Positions 1 through 9,013 of a stretch of DNA of 46,572 nucleotides are shown here, piece by piece; position 1 is the stretch's first letter, and the number at the start of each line of letters is the position of its first letter. A program made the translations under genes and the position numbers. The stretch is from Hallella bergensis DSM 17361 (GTDB lineage: Bacteria; Bacteroidota; Bacteroidia; Bacteroidales; Bacteroidaceae). Under the pieces are notes generated by a model. The model ran no database searches. It saw only the letters and a program-made list of their open reading frames with translations, and had not been told where the DNA came from. The stretch spans positions 225,465 to 272,036 of the forward strand of contig NZ_GG704782.1 of NCBI RefSeq assembly GCF_000160535.1, written 5' to 3'.

Positions 1-1849
1 TGCTTTCCTTGTTGGGGGCAGAAACCTGAACCTTGCCCACACCATCGACTTCGTCGATAGTGATGGTGGATCCGGTGTCTTCCTGCAGCTGCTGGATGAT
101 CTTTCCACCAGGGCCAATCACGGCACCGATAAACTCCTTGGGTATTTCGATAGCCACAATGCGTGGTACCTGAGGTTTCATCTCCTTGCGTGGCTCTGAT
201 AAGGTCTTCATCATCTCGCCCATGATATGCTCGCGGGCATCCTTAGCCTGCATCAGGGCTTTTTCGAGAATTTCGAATGACAGACCGTCGCACTTGATAT
301 CCATCTGGGTGGCAGTCAGACCATCCTTCGTACCGGTGGTCTTGAAGTCCATGTCGCCCAAATGATCCTCGTCGCCGAGAATGTCGCTCAGGATGGCATA
401 CTTGTCTTCGCCAGGATTCTTAATCAGCCCCATGGCAATACCTGCAACGGGCTTCTTCATAGGAACACCTGCGTCCATCAGTGCCAATGTGCCGGCACAA
501 ACCGTGGCCATGGACGATGAACCGTTGGATTCTAAAATCTGGCTCACCAAACGGACGGTGTAGGGGAAGTCTTCCGGAATCTGATCCTTGATGCCTCGCC
601 ATGCCAAGTGGCCATGGCCAATCTCGCGACGACCCACGCCACGCTGTGCCTTGGCCTCGCCGGTAGAGAATGGGGGGAAGTTGTAGTGCAGCAGGAAACG
701 CTGGTATCCGCGGTTGAGCACGTTGTCTACGAGTTTCTCGTCGAGTTTCGTGCCTAATGTACAGGTCGAGAGACTCATCGTTTCACCACGCTGGAAAATA
801 GCGCTTCCGTGGGGCATGGGCAGTGGCGACACCTCGCACCAGATGGGGCGAATGTCTGTCGTTCCACGTCCGTCGAGACGCAAGCCTTCGTCGAGAATAC
901 AGCGACGCATCGCATCGCGCATCACGTCTTCATAATAGCGGGCTGCCTCGGCGTGCTTCTCCTCGAGCTCGTCCTCTGTGAGGTCGGTGTGGGCAGCATC
1001 GTATTTCTCGATGAAATCGGCGAAAATCTTGTCGAAAGCTTCGTGGCGAGCGTGCTTCTCCAAAGCCTGGCGATTCACGTCGTAAACAGGTTGGTAAAGT
1101 TCATCCTTGATTTGCTGGCACAGCTCATCGTCGTTTACCTCGTCTTCATATTCGCGCTTGGTGTCTGTCCCCAGTTCCTTGGAGAGTTCTTCCTGCAGTA
1201 CACACATCGGCTTGATGGCCTCGTGGGCTGCTTTGAGTGCAGCGATCAGGTCGGTTTCCTGAACTTCCTTCATCTCGCCCTCAACCATCATGATGTTGTC
1301 CTTTGTGGCACCTACCATGAGGTCCATGTCGGCCTCTTCCATCTGCTGGAATGTGGGGTTGATAACAAATTCGCCATTCACGCGCGCAACGCGAACTTCA
1401 GAAATGGTATAATCAAAAGGAATGTCTGAGCATGCCATGGCTGCTGATGCGGCGAAACCTGCCAATGCATCGGGCTGGTCCACGCCATCAGCGGAGAGCA
1501 ACATAACCTGCACGTAAACTTCACAATGATAATCTGCTGGGAAAAGTGGACGAAGAGCCCGGTCGATGAGACGGGAAGTTAAAATTTCTTCGTCGCTTGG
1601 CTTGCCTTCGCGTTTGGTGAATCCCCCGGGGAAACGACCGGCAGCACTGTACTGCTCACGATAATCGACCTGCAAAGGCATGAAATCTGTACCCGGAACT
1701 GCCTCTTTAGCTGCGCAAACAGTGGCCAGTAGGACGGTGTTTCCTAAACGAAGGACAGCTGCACCGTCGGCTTGTTTCGCAACCTTTCCGGTTTCAATTG
1801 AGATGGTTCTGCCATCTGGCAACTGAACGGTTTTTGTAATTACGTTCAT
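1..1849 (-). CDS. pnp: Polyribonucleotide nucleotidyltransferase (PNPase), 3' end outside window
   Basis: PNPase degrades RNA from the 3' end by phosphorolysis and acts in the cytoplasm in mRNA turnover. The reading frame starts at the ATG at 1849-1847 ([17 protein letters not shown]) and stays open for 616 codons to the left edge, so the stop and the C-terminal S1 domain are outside. Visible are the first RNase PH domain ([20 protein letters not shown] near residues 60-80) and, near the edge, the KH domain with its GxxG loop ([12 protein letters not shown], about residue 570). A -7-like TAACTTTG lies at 1904-1911 on this strand without a clear -33 box. Identity is secure; only the 3' end is missing. 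Confidence 0.97.
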   Translation of the reverse strand, partial: MNVITKTVQLPDGRTISIETGKVAKQADGAAVLRLGNTVLLATVCAAKEAVPGTDFMPLQVDYREQYSAAGRFPGGFTKREGKPSDEEILTSRLIDRALRPLFPADYHCEVYVQVMLLSADGVDQPDALAGFAASAAMACSDIPFDYTISEVRVARVNGEFVINPTFQQMEEADMDLMVGATKDNIMMVEGEMKEVQETDLIAALKAAHEAIKPMCVLQEELSKELGTDTKREYEDEVNDDELCQQIKDELYQPVYDVNRQALEKHARHEAFDKIFADFIEKYDAAHTDLTEDELEEKHAEAARYYEDVMRDAMRRCILDEGLRLDGRGTTDIRPIWCEVSPLPMPHGSAIFQRGETMSLSTCTLGTKLDEKLVDNVLNRGYQRFLLHYNFPPFSTGEAKAQRGVGRREIGHGHLAWRGIKDQIPEDFPYTVRLVSQILESNGSSSMATVCAGTLALMDAGVPMKKPVAGIAMGLIKNPGEDKYAILSDILGDEDHLGDMDFKTTGTKDGLTATQMDIKCDGLSFEILEKALMQAKDAREHIMGEMMKTLSEPRKEMKPQVPRIVAIEIPKEFIGAVIGPGGKIIQQLQEDTGSTITIDEVDGVGKVQVSAPNKES

Positions 1850-1903
1850 CTAAAAATCTAAAAAATCTTATTGTTTTGACTTACATCTAAATATAGAATG
1901 CCA

Positions 1904-1911
1904 CAAAGTTA
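1904..1911 (-). promoter_or_regulatory. Possible pnp promoter -7 box
   Basis: TAACTTTG on the minus strand matches the Bacteroidetes -7 consensus TAnnTTTG and lies about 55 nt upstream of the pnp ATG. No TTTG is visible at the expected -33 position, so this is a weak call. Confidence 0.45.
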
Positions 1912-1951
1912 CCCATATAATACGTAAAAAAAGAAGAAAAGGGTGTTATTT

Positions 1952-1983
1952 TTTGTTTTTTTGGCCTTTTGACATTAACTTTG
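1952..1983 (+). promoter_or_regulatory. Bacteroidetes-type promoter for the 2028 lipoprotein gene
   Basis: TTTG at 1952-1955 and TAACTTTG at 1976-1983 are separated by 20 nt, the usual spacing of -33 and -7 elements recognised by the Bacteroidetes primary sigma factor. The expected start of transcription is about 35 nt upstream of the ATG at 2028. The downstream Nudix gene is probably co-transcribed. Confidence 0.75.
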
Positions 1984-2027
1984 CAACTGACCTCGTGACA
2001 GCAAATTAGAAAATAGAATACCGACAA

Positions 2028-3197
2028 ATGAAAATATCTCAACTCTTTGTAGCCTCGGCCTTGACACTGGCCGCATTAGCCATGACCTCCTGCACGGGAG
2101 AAAAGGTTCGAGTTACTGGAAATATCTCTGAAGCCAAGGACTCGATTCTGTACTTTGAGAACATGAGCCTGAATGGTCCCGTCACCATAGACTCTGTGAA
2201 GTTAGGAGCAGACGGAGCCTTTGCCTTCAAGGCTGAGGCAGCCGATCATCCTGAATTTTATCGCCTGCGCATTGCGCGCCAGATCATCAACATCGGTGTG
2301 GACTCTACCGAAACTATCACTGTGAAGGCTTCTTGTCCCACAATGTCCGTACAATATGAGATTGACGGCTCGGAGGAGTGTGCCAAGATTAAGGAACTGG
2401 CTTTGTTGCAGATGAACCTGCAAAGTCAGGTGAACGCGATCACCCAGAATCCCAATGTGCCCTATGCTCTCGAGGCCGACAGCATACAAAAGGTGCTTGC
2501 CGTCTATAAAAATCAGGTGAAGCGCGACTATATCTTCAAGGAACCGAAGCGAGCATACTCTTATTATGCCCTGTTCCAGACATTCGTTGTGGGGAGTCGT
2601 CCCATGCTTATCTTCGACCCGCACAGCAACAAGGAGGATGTACAGGTGTTTGCAGCCGTGGCCACAAGCTGGGATACGTTCTATCCCGGGACTGAACGCG
2701 GGCAGAATCTGCACAATATCGCCATCGAAGGCATGAAGAATATTCGGATTATCCAAGCCCGGCAGCAACAGTCCATCGATGTGAGCAGGGTGTCGGATGC
2801 AGGTGTTATAGAAATTGCCCTGCCCGACAACAAGGGAAATATACGCAAGCTCACAGAACAAAAGGGGAAGGTCGTGCTGCTTGACTTCCATGTTTTTGCT
2901 ACCAAGACCAGCACAGAACGCATCATGCGACTGCGTGAGCTCTACAACAAGTATCATGCACAGGGGCTTGAGATTTATCAGGTGAGCCTGGATCCAGATG
3001 AGCATTTCTGGAAAGAAAAAGTAGCCGCTCTGCCTTGGGTCTCTGTCCGCGATGAGAATGCCATGGCATCAGAAGCCGCCGCTCATTACAATGTGCAGAG
3101 CATTCCAACCTTTTTCCTCATCGACAGGAACAACGTGTTGCAGAAGCGTGACGTACAGGTACGAGATATCGATGCCGAAATCAAGGCTATGTTGTAG
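2028..3197 (+). CDS. Thioredoxin-fold lipoprotein (DUF4369/TlpA-like) lacking CxxC
   Basis: A 389-residue lipoprotein. It has a signal peptide with a lipobox ending in Cys22 (LAMTSC), an N-terminal beta-rich DUF4369-like domain (about 25-115), a helical middle, and a C-terminal thioredoxin-like domain (about 260-389) with the strand VVLLDF and a cis-Pro loop (SIPTFF). In redox-active TlpA/ResA proteins the strand is followed by WCxxC. Here residues 290-295 read FATKTS, so both cysteines are absent and disulfide exchange is not expected. The frame is continuous through this region, so a sequencing frameshift is unlikely. Probably anchored in the periplasm or outer membrane, with a binding or stress-related role that I cannot specify. 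The Nudix gene follows after 23 nt. Confidence 0.8.
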   Translation: MKISQLFVASALTLAALAMTSCTGEKVRVTGNISEAKDSILYFENMSLNGPVTIDSVKLGADGAFAFKAEAADHPEFYRLRIARQIINIGVDSTETITVKASCPTMSVQYEIDGSEECAKIKELALLQMNLQSQVNAITQNPNVPYALEADSIQKVLAVYKNQVKRDYIFKEPKRAYSYYALFQTFVVGSRPMLIFDPHSNKEDVQVFAAVATSWDTFYPGTERGQNLHNIAIEGMKNIRIIQARQQQSIDVSRVSDAGVIEIALPDNKGNIRKLTEQKGKVVLLDFHVFATKTSTERIMRLRELYNKYHAQGLEIYQVSLDPDEHFWKEKVAALPWVSVRDENAMASEAAAHYNVQSIPTFFLIDRNNVLQKRDVQVRDIDAEIKAML

Positions 3198-3220
3198 CCT
3201 ACACTATAAAGAAAAATACT

Positions 3221-3745
3221 ATGCATCCACTGGAAAAATTCAAGTACTGTCCTGTTTGTGGCAGCAGACACTTTGAGGTCAACGACGACAAAAGCAAGAA
3301 ATGCGATAACTGCGGATTCGAATATTATCTGAATCCCAGTGCAGCCAACGTGGCCTTGATTCTCAATGAAAAGAACGAATTACTGGTGCTCACCCGGAAG
3401 ATAGACCCCGGTAAAGGCACGCTTGATTTGCCCGGTGGCTTTGCCAATATTGGAGAAACTGCCGAACAGGGAGTCATCAGGGAAGTCAAGGAGGAAACAA
3501 CATTAGAGGTTTCCCGCGTGGAGTATTTGTTCAGCTTTCCCAATGTTTATCAGTATGGAGGATTTGAAGTCAAGACCCTTGACAGTTTTTTCCTATGCCA
3601 TGTGTCCGACACTTCGCATGTGGAGGCGCATGATGATGCTGCGGAATACCATTGGATAGCACTTGAAGATATTCACACGGAGTTGTTTGGTCTGCGGTCT
3701 ATCAGGCACGGTCTCACTGAGTTTATAGCCTCGCAGCAAAAGTAA
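3221..3745 (+). CDS. Nudix hydrolase with N-terminal zinc ribbon
   Basis: A 174-residue cytoplasmic Nudix enzyme that should cleave a nucleoside diphosphate linked to another moiety, possibly NADH or ADP-ribose type; substrate unknown. The N-terminus has two Cys pairs (CPVC at 9-12, CDNC at about 29-32), a zinc ribbon like that of NudC. The Nudix box follows as G-x5-E-x7-REVKEE (from GGFANIGETAEQGVIREVKE). The Gly normally following the REUxEE core is replaced by Thr. The gene lies 23 nt behind the lipoprotein gene on the same strand. It is shorter than NudC (about 257 residues), so it is a ribbon-plus-Nudix family rather than NudC itself. Confidence 0.85.
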   Translation: MHPLEKFKYCPVCGSRHFEVNDDKSKKCDNCGFEYYLNPSAANVALILNEKNELLVLTRKIDPGKGTLDLPGGFANIGETAEQGVIREVKEETTLEVSRVEYLFSFPNVYQYGGFEVKTLDSFFLCHVSDTSHVEAHDDAAEYHWIALEDIHTELFGLRSIRHGLTEFIASQQK

Positions 3746-3789
3746 GGCAACGGGTCGACTTTTTCTTCGAAAGTCTGATACCACGAAAG

Positions 3790-3876
3790 CGCTAATTCCA
3801 ATTAGAAGTGCAAACCTCTGCGGTGTTTTCATGTTTTTATACATCGCAAGCTTTGCACTTCTAATTGGAATTAGCG
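3790..3876. repeat. 87-nt foldback element with 25-bp perfect inverted repeat
   Basis: Arm 3790-3814 (CGCTAATTCCAATTAG followed by AAGTGCAAA) is perfectly complementary to 3852-3876. Pairing continues inward after one mismatch (3816-3826 with 3841-3850, one bulge and one G-T pair), leaving a loop of about 14 nt. The element fills most of the nudix-topA gap. It is not followed by a T run on either strand, so it is not a simple intrinsic terminator. No clear target-site duplication flanks it. It may be a dispersed palindromic repeat or a miniature element. Confidence 0.8.
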
Positions 3877-3941
3877 ACGGCGGATTCTGTTAAAAAATCC
3901 AAATTAAAATCTATATAATAAGGTAGGTGTAAAAGTTTCCT

Positions 3942-3949
3942 TATTTTTG
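3942..3949 (+). promoter_or_regulatory. Possible topA promoter -7 box
   Basis: TATTTTTG followed by C matches TAnnTTTG and lies 29 nt before the topA ATG. No good TTTG is visible about 20 nt upstream, so the call rests on the -7 box alone. Confidence 0.5.
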
Positions 3950-3977
3950 CCAACCATTATATAACAACAATGCAAGT

Positions 3978-6308
3978 ATGCAAGATAATTTAGTTATTGT
4001 AGAGAGCCCTGCAAAGGCTAAGACCATAGAAAAGTTTCTCGGTAAAGATTATAAAGTCATGTCCTCGTACGGACACATCCGGGACTTGAAGAAAAAAGAG
4101 CTCAGCATCGATGAAGACACCCTGGAGCCTGACTATGAGATTCCAGAAGAAAAGAAAAAGATTGTAGCCGAACTCAAGAAAAATGCAAAGACAGCCGAAA
4201 AGATTTGGCTGGCATCTGATGAAGACCGCGAAGGAGAGGCCATCAGTTGGCATCTATGTGAGGTGCTCGGCTTGGATGAGGAGAAAACCTCGCGCATTGT
4301 TTTCCATGAGATTACAAAGAATGCGATTCAAGAGGCCATCAAGACTCCGCGCCATCTTGATATGAACTTAGTGAATGCTCAGCAAGCTCGCCGTTTGCTC
4401 GACCGCATCGTAGGTTTCAAGCTTTCCCCCGTATTGTGGCGTAAGGTGAAGCCGGCCTTGTCGGCAGGACGTGTGCAGAGTGTGGCTGTTCGACTCATTG
4501 TCGAGCGCGAACGTGAAATCCAAGCTTTCCAAAGCGAAGCCTTTTACCGTGTCAATGGTATTTTTGCCATAGAGAATCCCGATGGTAGTAAGAATGAGGT
4601 GAAGGCTGAGCTTGACAAGCGATTCAAGACCCATGAGGAGGCTGTGGCGTTTCTTGAAAAATGCAAGAATGCAACGTTCACGGTAGACAACGTGGCCAAA
4701 AAACCGCTGAAACGAACACCCGCTCCACCCTTCACAACTTCTACGCTTCAACAAGAGGCGGCTCGGAAGTTGGGATTCAGTGTGTCGCAAACCATGATGG
4801 TTGCCCAGCGATTGTATGAGAGCGGGCGCATCACCTACATGCGTACGGACAGTGTGAATCTGTCCAATCTGGCCATCAACACCTGTAAGGACGACATTAT
4901 CACCAACTACGGCGAGGAATATAGCAAGCCCCGCAACTATCACACCAAGTCGAGGGGAGCACAGGAGGCTCACGAGGCCATTCGTCCGACTTTCGTCAGT
5001 GAGCATGGGCAGGAGTTGAGCAACCAAGACCGGCGCTTGTATGACTTGATCAGAAAACGAACCATCGCCTCGCAAATGGCGGATGCCATGATTGAGAAGA
5101 CTACGATAACGATAGATATCGACGGCATGGACGCCAAATTTGTAGCGACCGGAGAGGTTGTGGCCTTTGATGGATTCCTGAAAGTATACCGCGAATCAAC
5201 TGATGACGACGACAACGGTCAGGAAGAAACAAACGTATTGCCCACCCTCCGAGTAGGCAACAAGCTGGAACGCCGCGAGATTAGTTCTACCGAGCGTTTT
5301 TCCCAAAGCCCATACAGATATACCGAGGCCAGTCTCGTGCATAAACTGGAAGAATTGGGCATCGGCCGACCATCCACATACGCGCCGACGATATCGACCA
5401 TTCAACAGCGCGAATACGTGCAGAAGGGTGACAAAAGCGGTACTGAGCGCACCTATGTGACGGACACATTGAAGGGCAACGTGATTACATCCAAGAAAAA
5501 GAAGGAGATGGCCGGCTCGGAAAAAGGAAAGCTTCTGCCTACTGATATCGGCATTGTGGTGAACGACTTCCTACTCGAAAACTTTCCTGAAATCATGGAT
5601 TATAATTTCACGGCCAAGGTGGAGCATCAATTCGACCAGATAGCCGAAGGAAAAAAAGAGTGGAAGCACATGATGAAGAAGTTCAACAGCGATTTCAGTC
5701 CGGTGGTGGAATCGGTGATGAAGTCACGTTTCAAGCATAAAGTTGGAGAGCGCGAGATAGGCAAGGAACCCAGCACCGGCAAGCCGGTATTTGTCAAAAT
5801 AGGGCGCTATGGCCCCGTGGTTCAGATCGGGTCTGCCAACGACGAGGAGAAGCCTCGCTTTGCACAACTACCCAAAAACCTGAGTATGGAGACCATCACG
5901 CTTGACGAAGCCATGGAGTTATTCAAGCTCCCACGCGAGATTGGCGAGTTTGAAGGAACCACCGTCACCATTGGTTCCGGCCGCTTCGGCCCTTACGTGC
6001 TGCACAACAAGAAATATGTGTCGCTGCCTATGTCCGAAGATCCCATGACCGTGACGCTCGATACGGCTATCAAATTGATAGAAGACAAACGCAAGCAAGA
6101 GAAGGAACGCCACATCAAGCTTTTTGAACAAGACGATAAGATGGAACTGCTGAAGGGTCGCTACGGCCCCTATGTAGCTTACGATGGTAAAAACTATCGC
6201 ATCGATAAGAAACTGCACGAGCGTGCTTTGGCTGGAGATCTAAGCTTCGAGGAATGTATGGAGATTGTAAACACGGCTCCAAAAACCAAAGCCAGGAGAA
6301 AGAAGTAA
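3978..6308 (+). CDS. topA: DNA topoisomerase I (type IA)
   Basis: Relaxes negative supercoils by single-strand passage. The 776-residue protein starts at 3978; an ATG 8 nt upstream runs into a stop after seven codons. The Toprim domain carries Glu9 (VESPAKAKTI) and the acidic triad DEDRE at 81-85. The catalytic tyrosine is Tyr287 in SGRITYMRTDS. The C-terminus lacks Cys4 zinc ribbons and instead has three GRYGP/GRFGP repeats (about residues 590, 665 and 725), the zinc-less C-terminal repeat type common in Bacteroidetes and other phyla, then a basic tail. It begins a same-strand run with aroK, speA and argB. Confidence 0.97.
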   Translation: MQDNLVIVESPAKAKTIEKFLGKDYKVMSSYGHIRDLKKKELSIDEDTLEPDYEIPEEKKKIVAELKKNAKTAEKIWLASDEDREGEAISWHLCEVLGLDEEKTSRIVFHEITKNAIQEAIKTPRHLDMNLVNAQQARRLLDRIVGFKLSPVLWRKVKPALSAGRVQSVAVRLIVEREREIQAFQSEAFYRVNGIFAIENPDGSKNEVKAELDKRFKTHEEAVAFLEKCKNATFTVDNVAKKPLKRTPAPPFTTSTLQQEAARKLGFSVSQTMMVAQRLYESGRITYMRTDSVNLSNLAINTCKDDIITNYGEEYSKPRNYHTKSRGAQEAHEAIRPTFVSEHGQELSNQDRRLYDLIRKRTIASQMADAMIEKTTITIDIDGMDAKFVATGEVVAFDGFLKVYRESTDDDDNGQEETNVLPTLRVGNKLERREISSTERFSQSPYRYTEASLVHKLEELGIGRPSTYAPTISTIQQREYVQKGDKSGTERTYVTDTLKGNVITSKKKKEMAGSEKGKLLPTDIGIVVNDFLLENFPEIMDYNFTAKVEHQFDQIAEGKKEWKHMMKKFNSDFSPVVESVMKSRFKHKVGEREIGKEPSTGKPVFVKIGRYGPVVQIGSANDEEKPRFAQLPKNLSMETITLDEAMELFKLPREIGEFEGTTVTIGSGRFGPYVLHNKKYVSLPMSEDPMTVTLDTAIKLIEDKRKQEKERHIKLFEQDDKMELLKGRYGPYVAYDGKNYRIDKKLHERALAGDLSFEECMEIVNTAPKTKARRKK

Positions 6309-6385
6309 TCCCTCTTTATACCTACTTCCATTCTCATTTCAAGCGAAACAGCCCCGCTTACAGCGCAAGAATACGTTGATAGATA

Positions 6386-7030
6386 ATGCACAGACCAATG
6401 ATTGATGATACAAATGCCAAAATTGGCGGTTCGGATTCCCGGTCGGAGTACTCCATCTCTGAAGAGTATGGAGAAGGCCAAGGAAAGCCGGAAACCCCAT
6501 GTCGCATCATCCTCATTGGTTACATGGGGTCGGGCAAAACTACCGTGGGCAGAGCTTTGGCTGCAGATTTGGGCGTGCCGTTCTATGACCTTGACTGGTA
6601 CATAGAGAATCGGATGCGCAAAACAGTAAGTCAAATCTTTGCCGAGCGCGGCGAAGAAGGATTTCGTGCTATTGAACACAACATGTTGCATGAAGTGGCA
6701 GAGTTTGAAAACGTGGTCATTAGCTGTGGGGGAGGAACGCCCTGCTTCTTCGACAATATGGAATATATTAACAGCAAGGCTGAAACGGTGTATCTGAAGA
6801 GCAACCCGGAAGTGTTGTTCAAACATCTGAAGATGGGCAAGACCGTCCGCCCGCTATTGCTTGACAAAACAGCCGAAGAGGTGAAAGAGTTCATCCAACA
6901 ACAACTGAAGCAACGTGAAGTGTACTACACCCAAGCCAAACATACTGTAGATGTGACCCTGCTGGATGATCACGACAAGATAAAAAATACAGTGGCTAAG
7001 CTGAAGGAGGCTGTCGGATTGAACCGGTAA
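6386..7030 (+). CDS. aroK: Shikimate kinase with N-terminal extension
   Basis: Phosphorylates shikimate at the 3-OH using ATP in chorismate synthesis. Visible are the Walker A loop GYMGSGKTT (45-53), shikimate-binding Asp68 and Asp70 (FYDLDWYIE), the GGG turn (ISCGGGTPCF) and the lid arginine (TVRPLL). Family members usually start just before the first strand (here RIILIGYMG); this frame has about 39 extra residues that look disordered (rich in Ser, Glu, Gly). The only ATGs before the core are at 6386 and 6398, so the extension is real unless a non-ATG start is used. It lies 77 nt after topA and 60 nt before speA. Confidence 0.93.
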   Translation: MHRPMIDDTNAKIGGSDSRSEYSISEEYGEGQGKPETPCRIILIGYMGSGKTTVGRALAADLGVPFYDLDWYIENRMRKTVSQIFAERGEEGFRAIEHNMLHEVAEFENVVISCGGGTPCFFDNMEYINSKAETVYLKSNPEVLFKHLKMGKTVRPLLLDKTAEEVKEFIQQQLKQREVYYTQAKHTVDVTLLDDHDKIKNTVAKLKEAVGLNR

Positions 7031-7090
7031 AATCACCTCAGGCAACCAGACAACATACTATTTATTTTTACCCTTTTACTCTTTTCACTC

Positions 7091-8983
7091 ATGAAGAAGT
7101 GGACTATTGAAGATTCGAAAGAGCTATACAACATTAACGGCTGGGGAACTTCGTACTTTGGCATCAACGAGAAAGGCGATGTCTATGTGACTCCTTGCAA
7201 GGACAACACCGAGATAGACCTCCGGGATGTCATGGACGAACTTGCCCTTCGCGATGTCACTCCACCCGTATTGCTGCGTTTTCCCGATATTCTTGATAAT
7301 CGAATTGAAAAAACAGCATCCTGTTTTATCAAAGCGAAGGAGGAATATGAATTCAAGGCCGACAACTTTATTATCTATCCCATCAAGGTCAACCAGATGC
7401 AACCGGTGGTGGAAGAGATCATCACTCATGGACGCAAGTTCAACCTGGGGCTTGAGGCAGGATCGAAACCGGAACTGCATGCCGTGATTGCCGTGCAATG
7501 CCAAAGCGATGCCCTCATCATCTGCAATGGCTACAAAGACGAAGATTATATAGAGCTCGCTCTCTTGGCACAGAAGATGGGCAAGCGCATTTTTATTGTC
7601 GTGGAAAAGCTCAATGAGTTAGACACGATTGCCAAGGTGGCCAAGAGATTGAAGGTGAGTCCCAATCTTGGTGTACGTATCAAGTTGGCTTCCTCCGGCT
7701 CGGGCAAGTGGGAAGAGAGTGGTGGAGACGCCTCGAAGTTCGGGCTTACGGCCACGGAATTACTGCAGGCCTTGCGCAAACTTGATGCCATGGGCATGCA
7801 CGACTCCCTGCGGCTCATCCACTTTCACATTGGCAGCCAGATAACCAAGATACGGCGCATACAAACAGCACTTCGCGAGGCGGCTCAATACTATATCAAC
7901 CTGCACAAGATGGGCTATCATGTAGACTTCGTAGACTGCGGTGGCGGTCTTGGTGTGGACTATGACGGAACCCGGAGTGCCCATAGTGAAAGCTCGGTCA
8001 ACTATTCTATTCAAGAGTATGTGAACGACTGTGTGTCCACGTTTGTGGATGCCGCCAATAAGAACAACATCCCGCATCCCAATATTATCACAGAGAGTGG
8101 ACGTAGTCTTGCGGCCCATCACTCCGTATTGGTCATCGATGTGCTGGAGACTACCTCGCTACCGGAAATGCCCGAGGAGTTTGAAGCCAAGTCAGATGAC
8201 CATCCGTTGGTAAAAGAGTTGTACAACATCTGGTGCAACCTGAGTCCCAAAGGTATGCTTGAGGACTGGCACGACGCCGAACAAATACGTGAGGAGTCGC
8301 TCGAACTCTTCTCCCATGGATTCGTTGACTTGCAAACACGTGCCGAAATCGAGGCCATGTATTGGAGTGTTTGCCACGAGGTGAACCTTCTCGCCAAGGA
8401 TATGAAACACGTTCCCGACGAACTGAGAAGGCTCGACCAACTGTTGGCCGATAAATATTTCTGCAACTTCTCGCTTTTCCAGAGTCTCCCCGACTCATGG
8501 GCCATTGACCAATTATTCCCCATTGCCCCCCTGCAGCGTCTCAAGGAACGTCCCACGCGCAAGGCCACGTTGCACGACATCACTTGCGATTCGGATGGGA
8601 AAATCAGCAATTTTGTCGTTGACGGACACATCAGCAGGGTGCTGCCCTTGCACACCCTGAAGAAAAACGAACCGTATTATCTCGGTGTTTTCCTTGTCGG
8701 TGCCTATCAGGAAATACTCGGCGACATGCACAATCTTTTCGGCGATACCACCGCTGCCCATATCAGTGTGAAGAATGGGAAATATAACATTGACCAGATA
8801 TTTGACGGCGAAACCGTGGAGGAAGTACTGGAATATGTGCAATACAATCCCAAGAAACTGGTACGCCAACTTGAGCAGTGGGTAACCAAGAGTGTCAAGC
8901 AAGGAAAGATCTCCATAGAAGAGGGAAAAGAATTTCTCAGCAACTATCGCTCCGGCCTGTATGGCTACACCTATCTGGAATAG
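7091..8983 (+). CDS. speA: Biosynthetic arginine decarboxylase
   Basis: PLP-dependent enzyme that converts arginine to agmatine, the first step of polyamine synthesis. The 630-residue length matches the long SpeA family. The PLP lysine is Lys99 in YPIKVNQ. The barrel includes LIHFHIGSQ and the glycine-rich phosphate-binding stretch VDCGGGLGVDYDG, followed by the C-terminal beta domain with the Cys-containing active-site strand (ITCDSDGK). argB follows after 30 nt, so arginine synthesis and use are physically linked here. Confidence 0.96.
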   Translation: MKKWTIEDSKELYNINGWGTSYFGINEKGDVYVTPCKDNTEIDLRDVMDELALRDVTPPVLLRFPDILDNRIEKTASCFIKAKEEYEFKADNFIIYPIKVNQMQPVVEEIITHGRKFNLGLEAGSKPELHAVIAVQCQSDALIICNGYKDEDYIELALLAQKMGKRIFIVVEKLNELDTIAKVAKRLKVSPNLGVRIKLASSGSGKWEESGGDASKFGLTATELLQALRKLDAMGMHDSLRLIHFHIGSQITKIRRIQTALREAAQYYINLHKMGYHVDFVDCGGGLGVDYDGTRSAHSESSVNYSIQEYVNDCVSTFVDAANKNNIPHPNIITESGRSLAAHHSVLVIDVLETTSLPEMPEEFEAKSDDHPLVKELYNIWCNLSPKGMLEDWHDAEQIREESLELFSHGFVDLQTRAEIEAMYWSVCHEVNLLAKDMKHVPDELRRLDQLLADKYFCNFSLFQSLPDSWAIDQLFPIAPLQRLKERPTRKATLHDITCDSDGKISNFVVDGHISRVLPLHTLKKNEPYYLGVFLVGAYQEILGDMHNLFGDTTAAHISVKNGKYNIDQIFDGETVEEVLEYVQYNPKKLVRQLEQWVTKSVKQGKISIEEGKEFLSNYRSGLYGYTYLE

Positions 8984-9013
8984 AAAGACTTCACAATCAT
9001 TACCCATATCATC

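Noticed and set aside
809..1429. 206-codon open frame on the plus strand opposite pnp
   Set aside because: It is antisense to a clearly recognised PNPase frame and shows no family motifs.
2880..2950. Sequencing frameshift explaining the missing CxxC in the thioredoxin-fold lipoprotein
   Set aside because: The frame stays open and fold-consistent on both sides, and no alternate frame shows WCxxC.
2202..3005. 267-codon open frame on the minus strand
   Set aside because: Shadow of the thioredoxin-fold lipoprotein; no recognisable domain or promoter.
3790..3876. Integron attC site or intrinsic terminator
   Set aside because: No GTTRRRY/RYYYAAC core sites or integrase, and no T run after the stem.
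4368..5075. 235-codon open frame opposite topA
   Set aside because: Antisense to conserved TopA motifs, including the active-site tyrosine region; no independent support.
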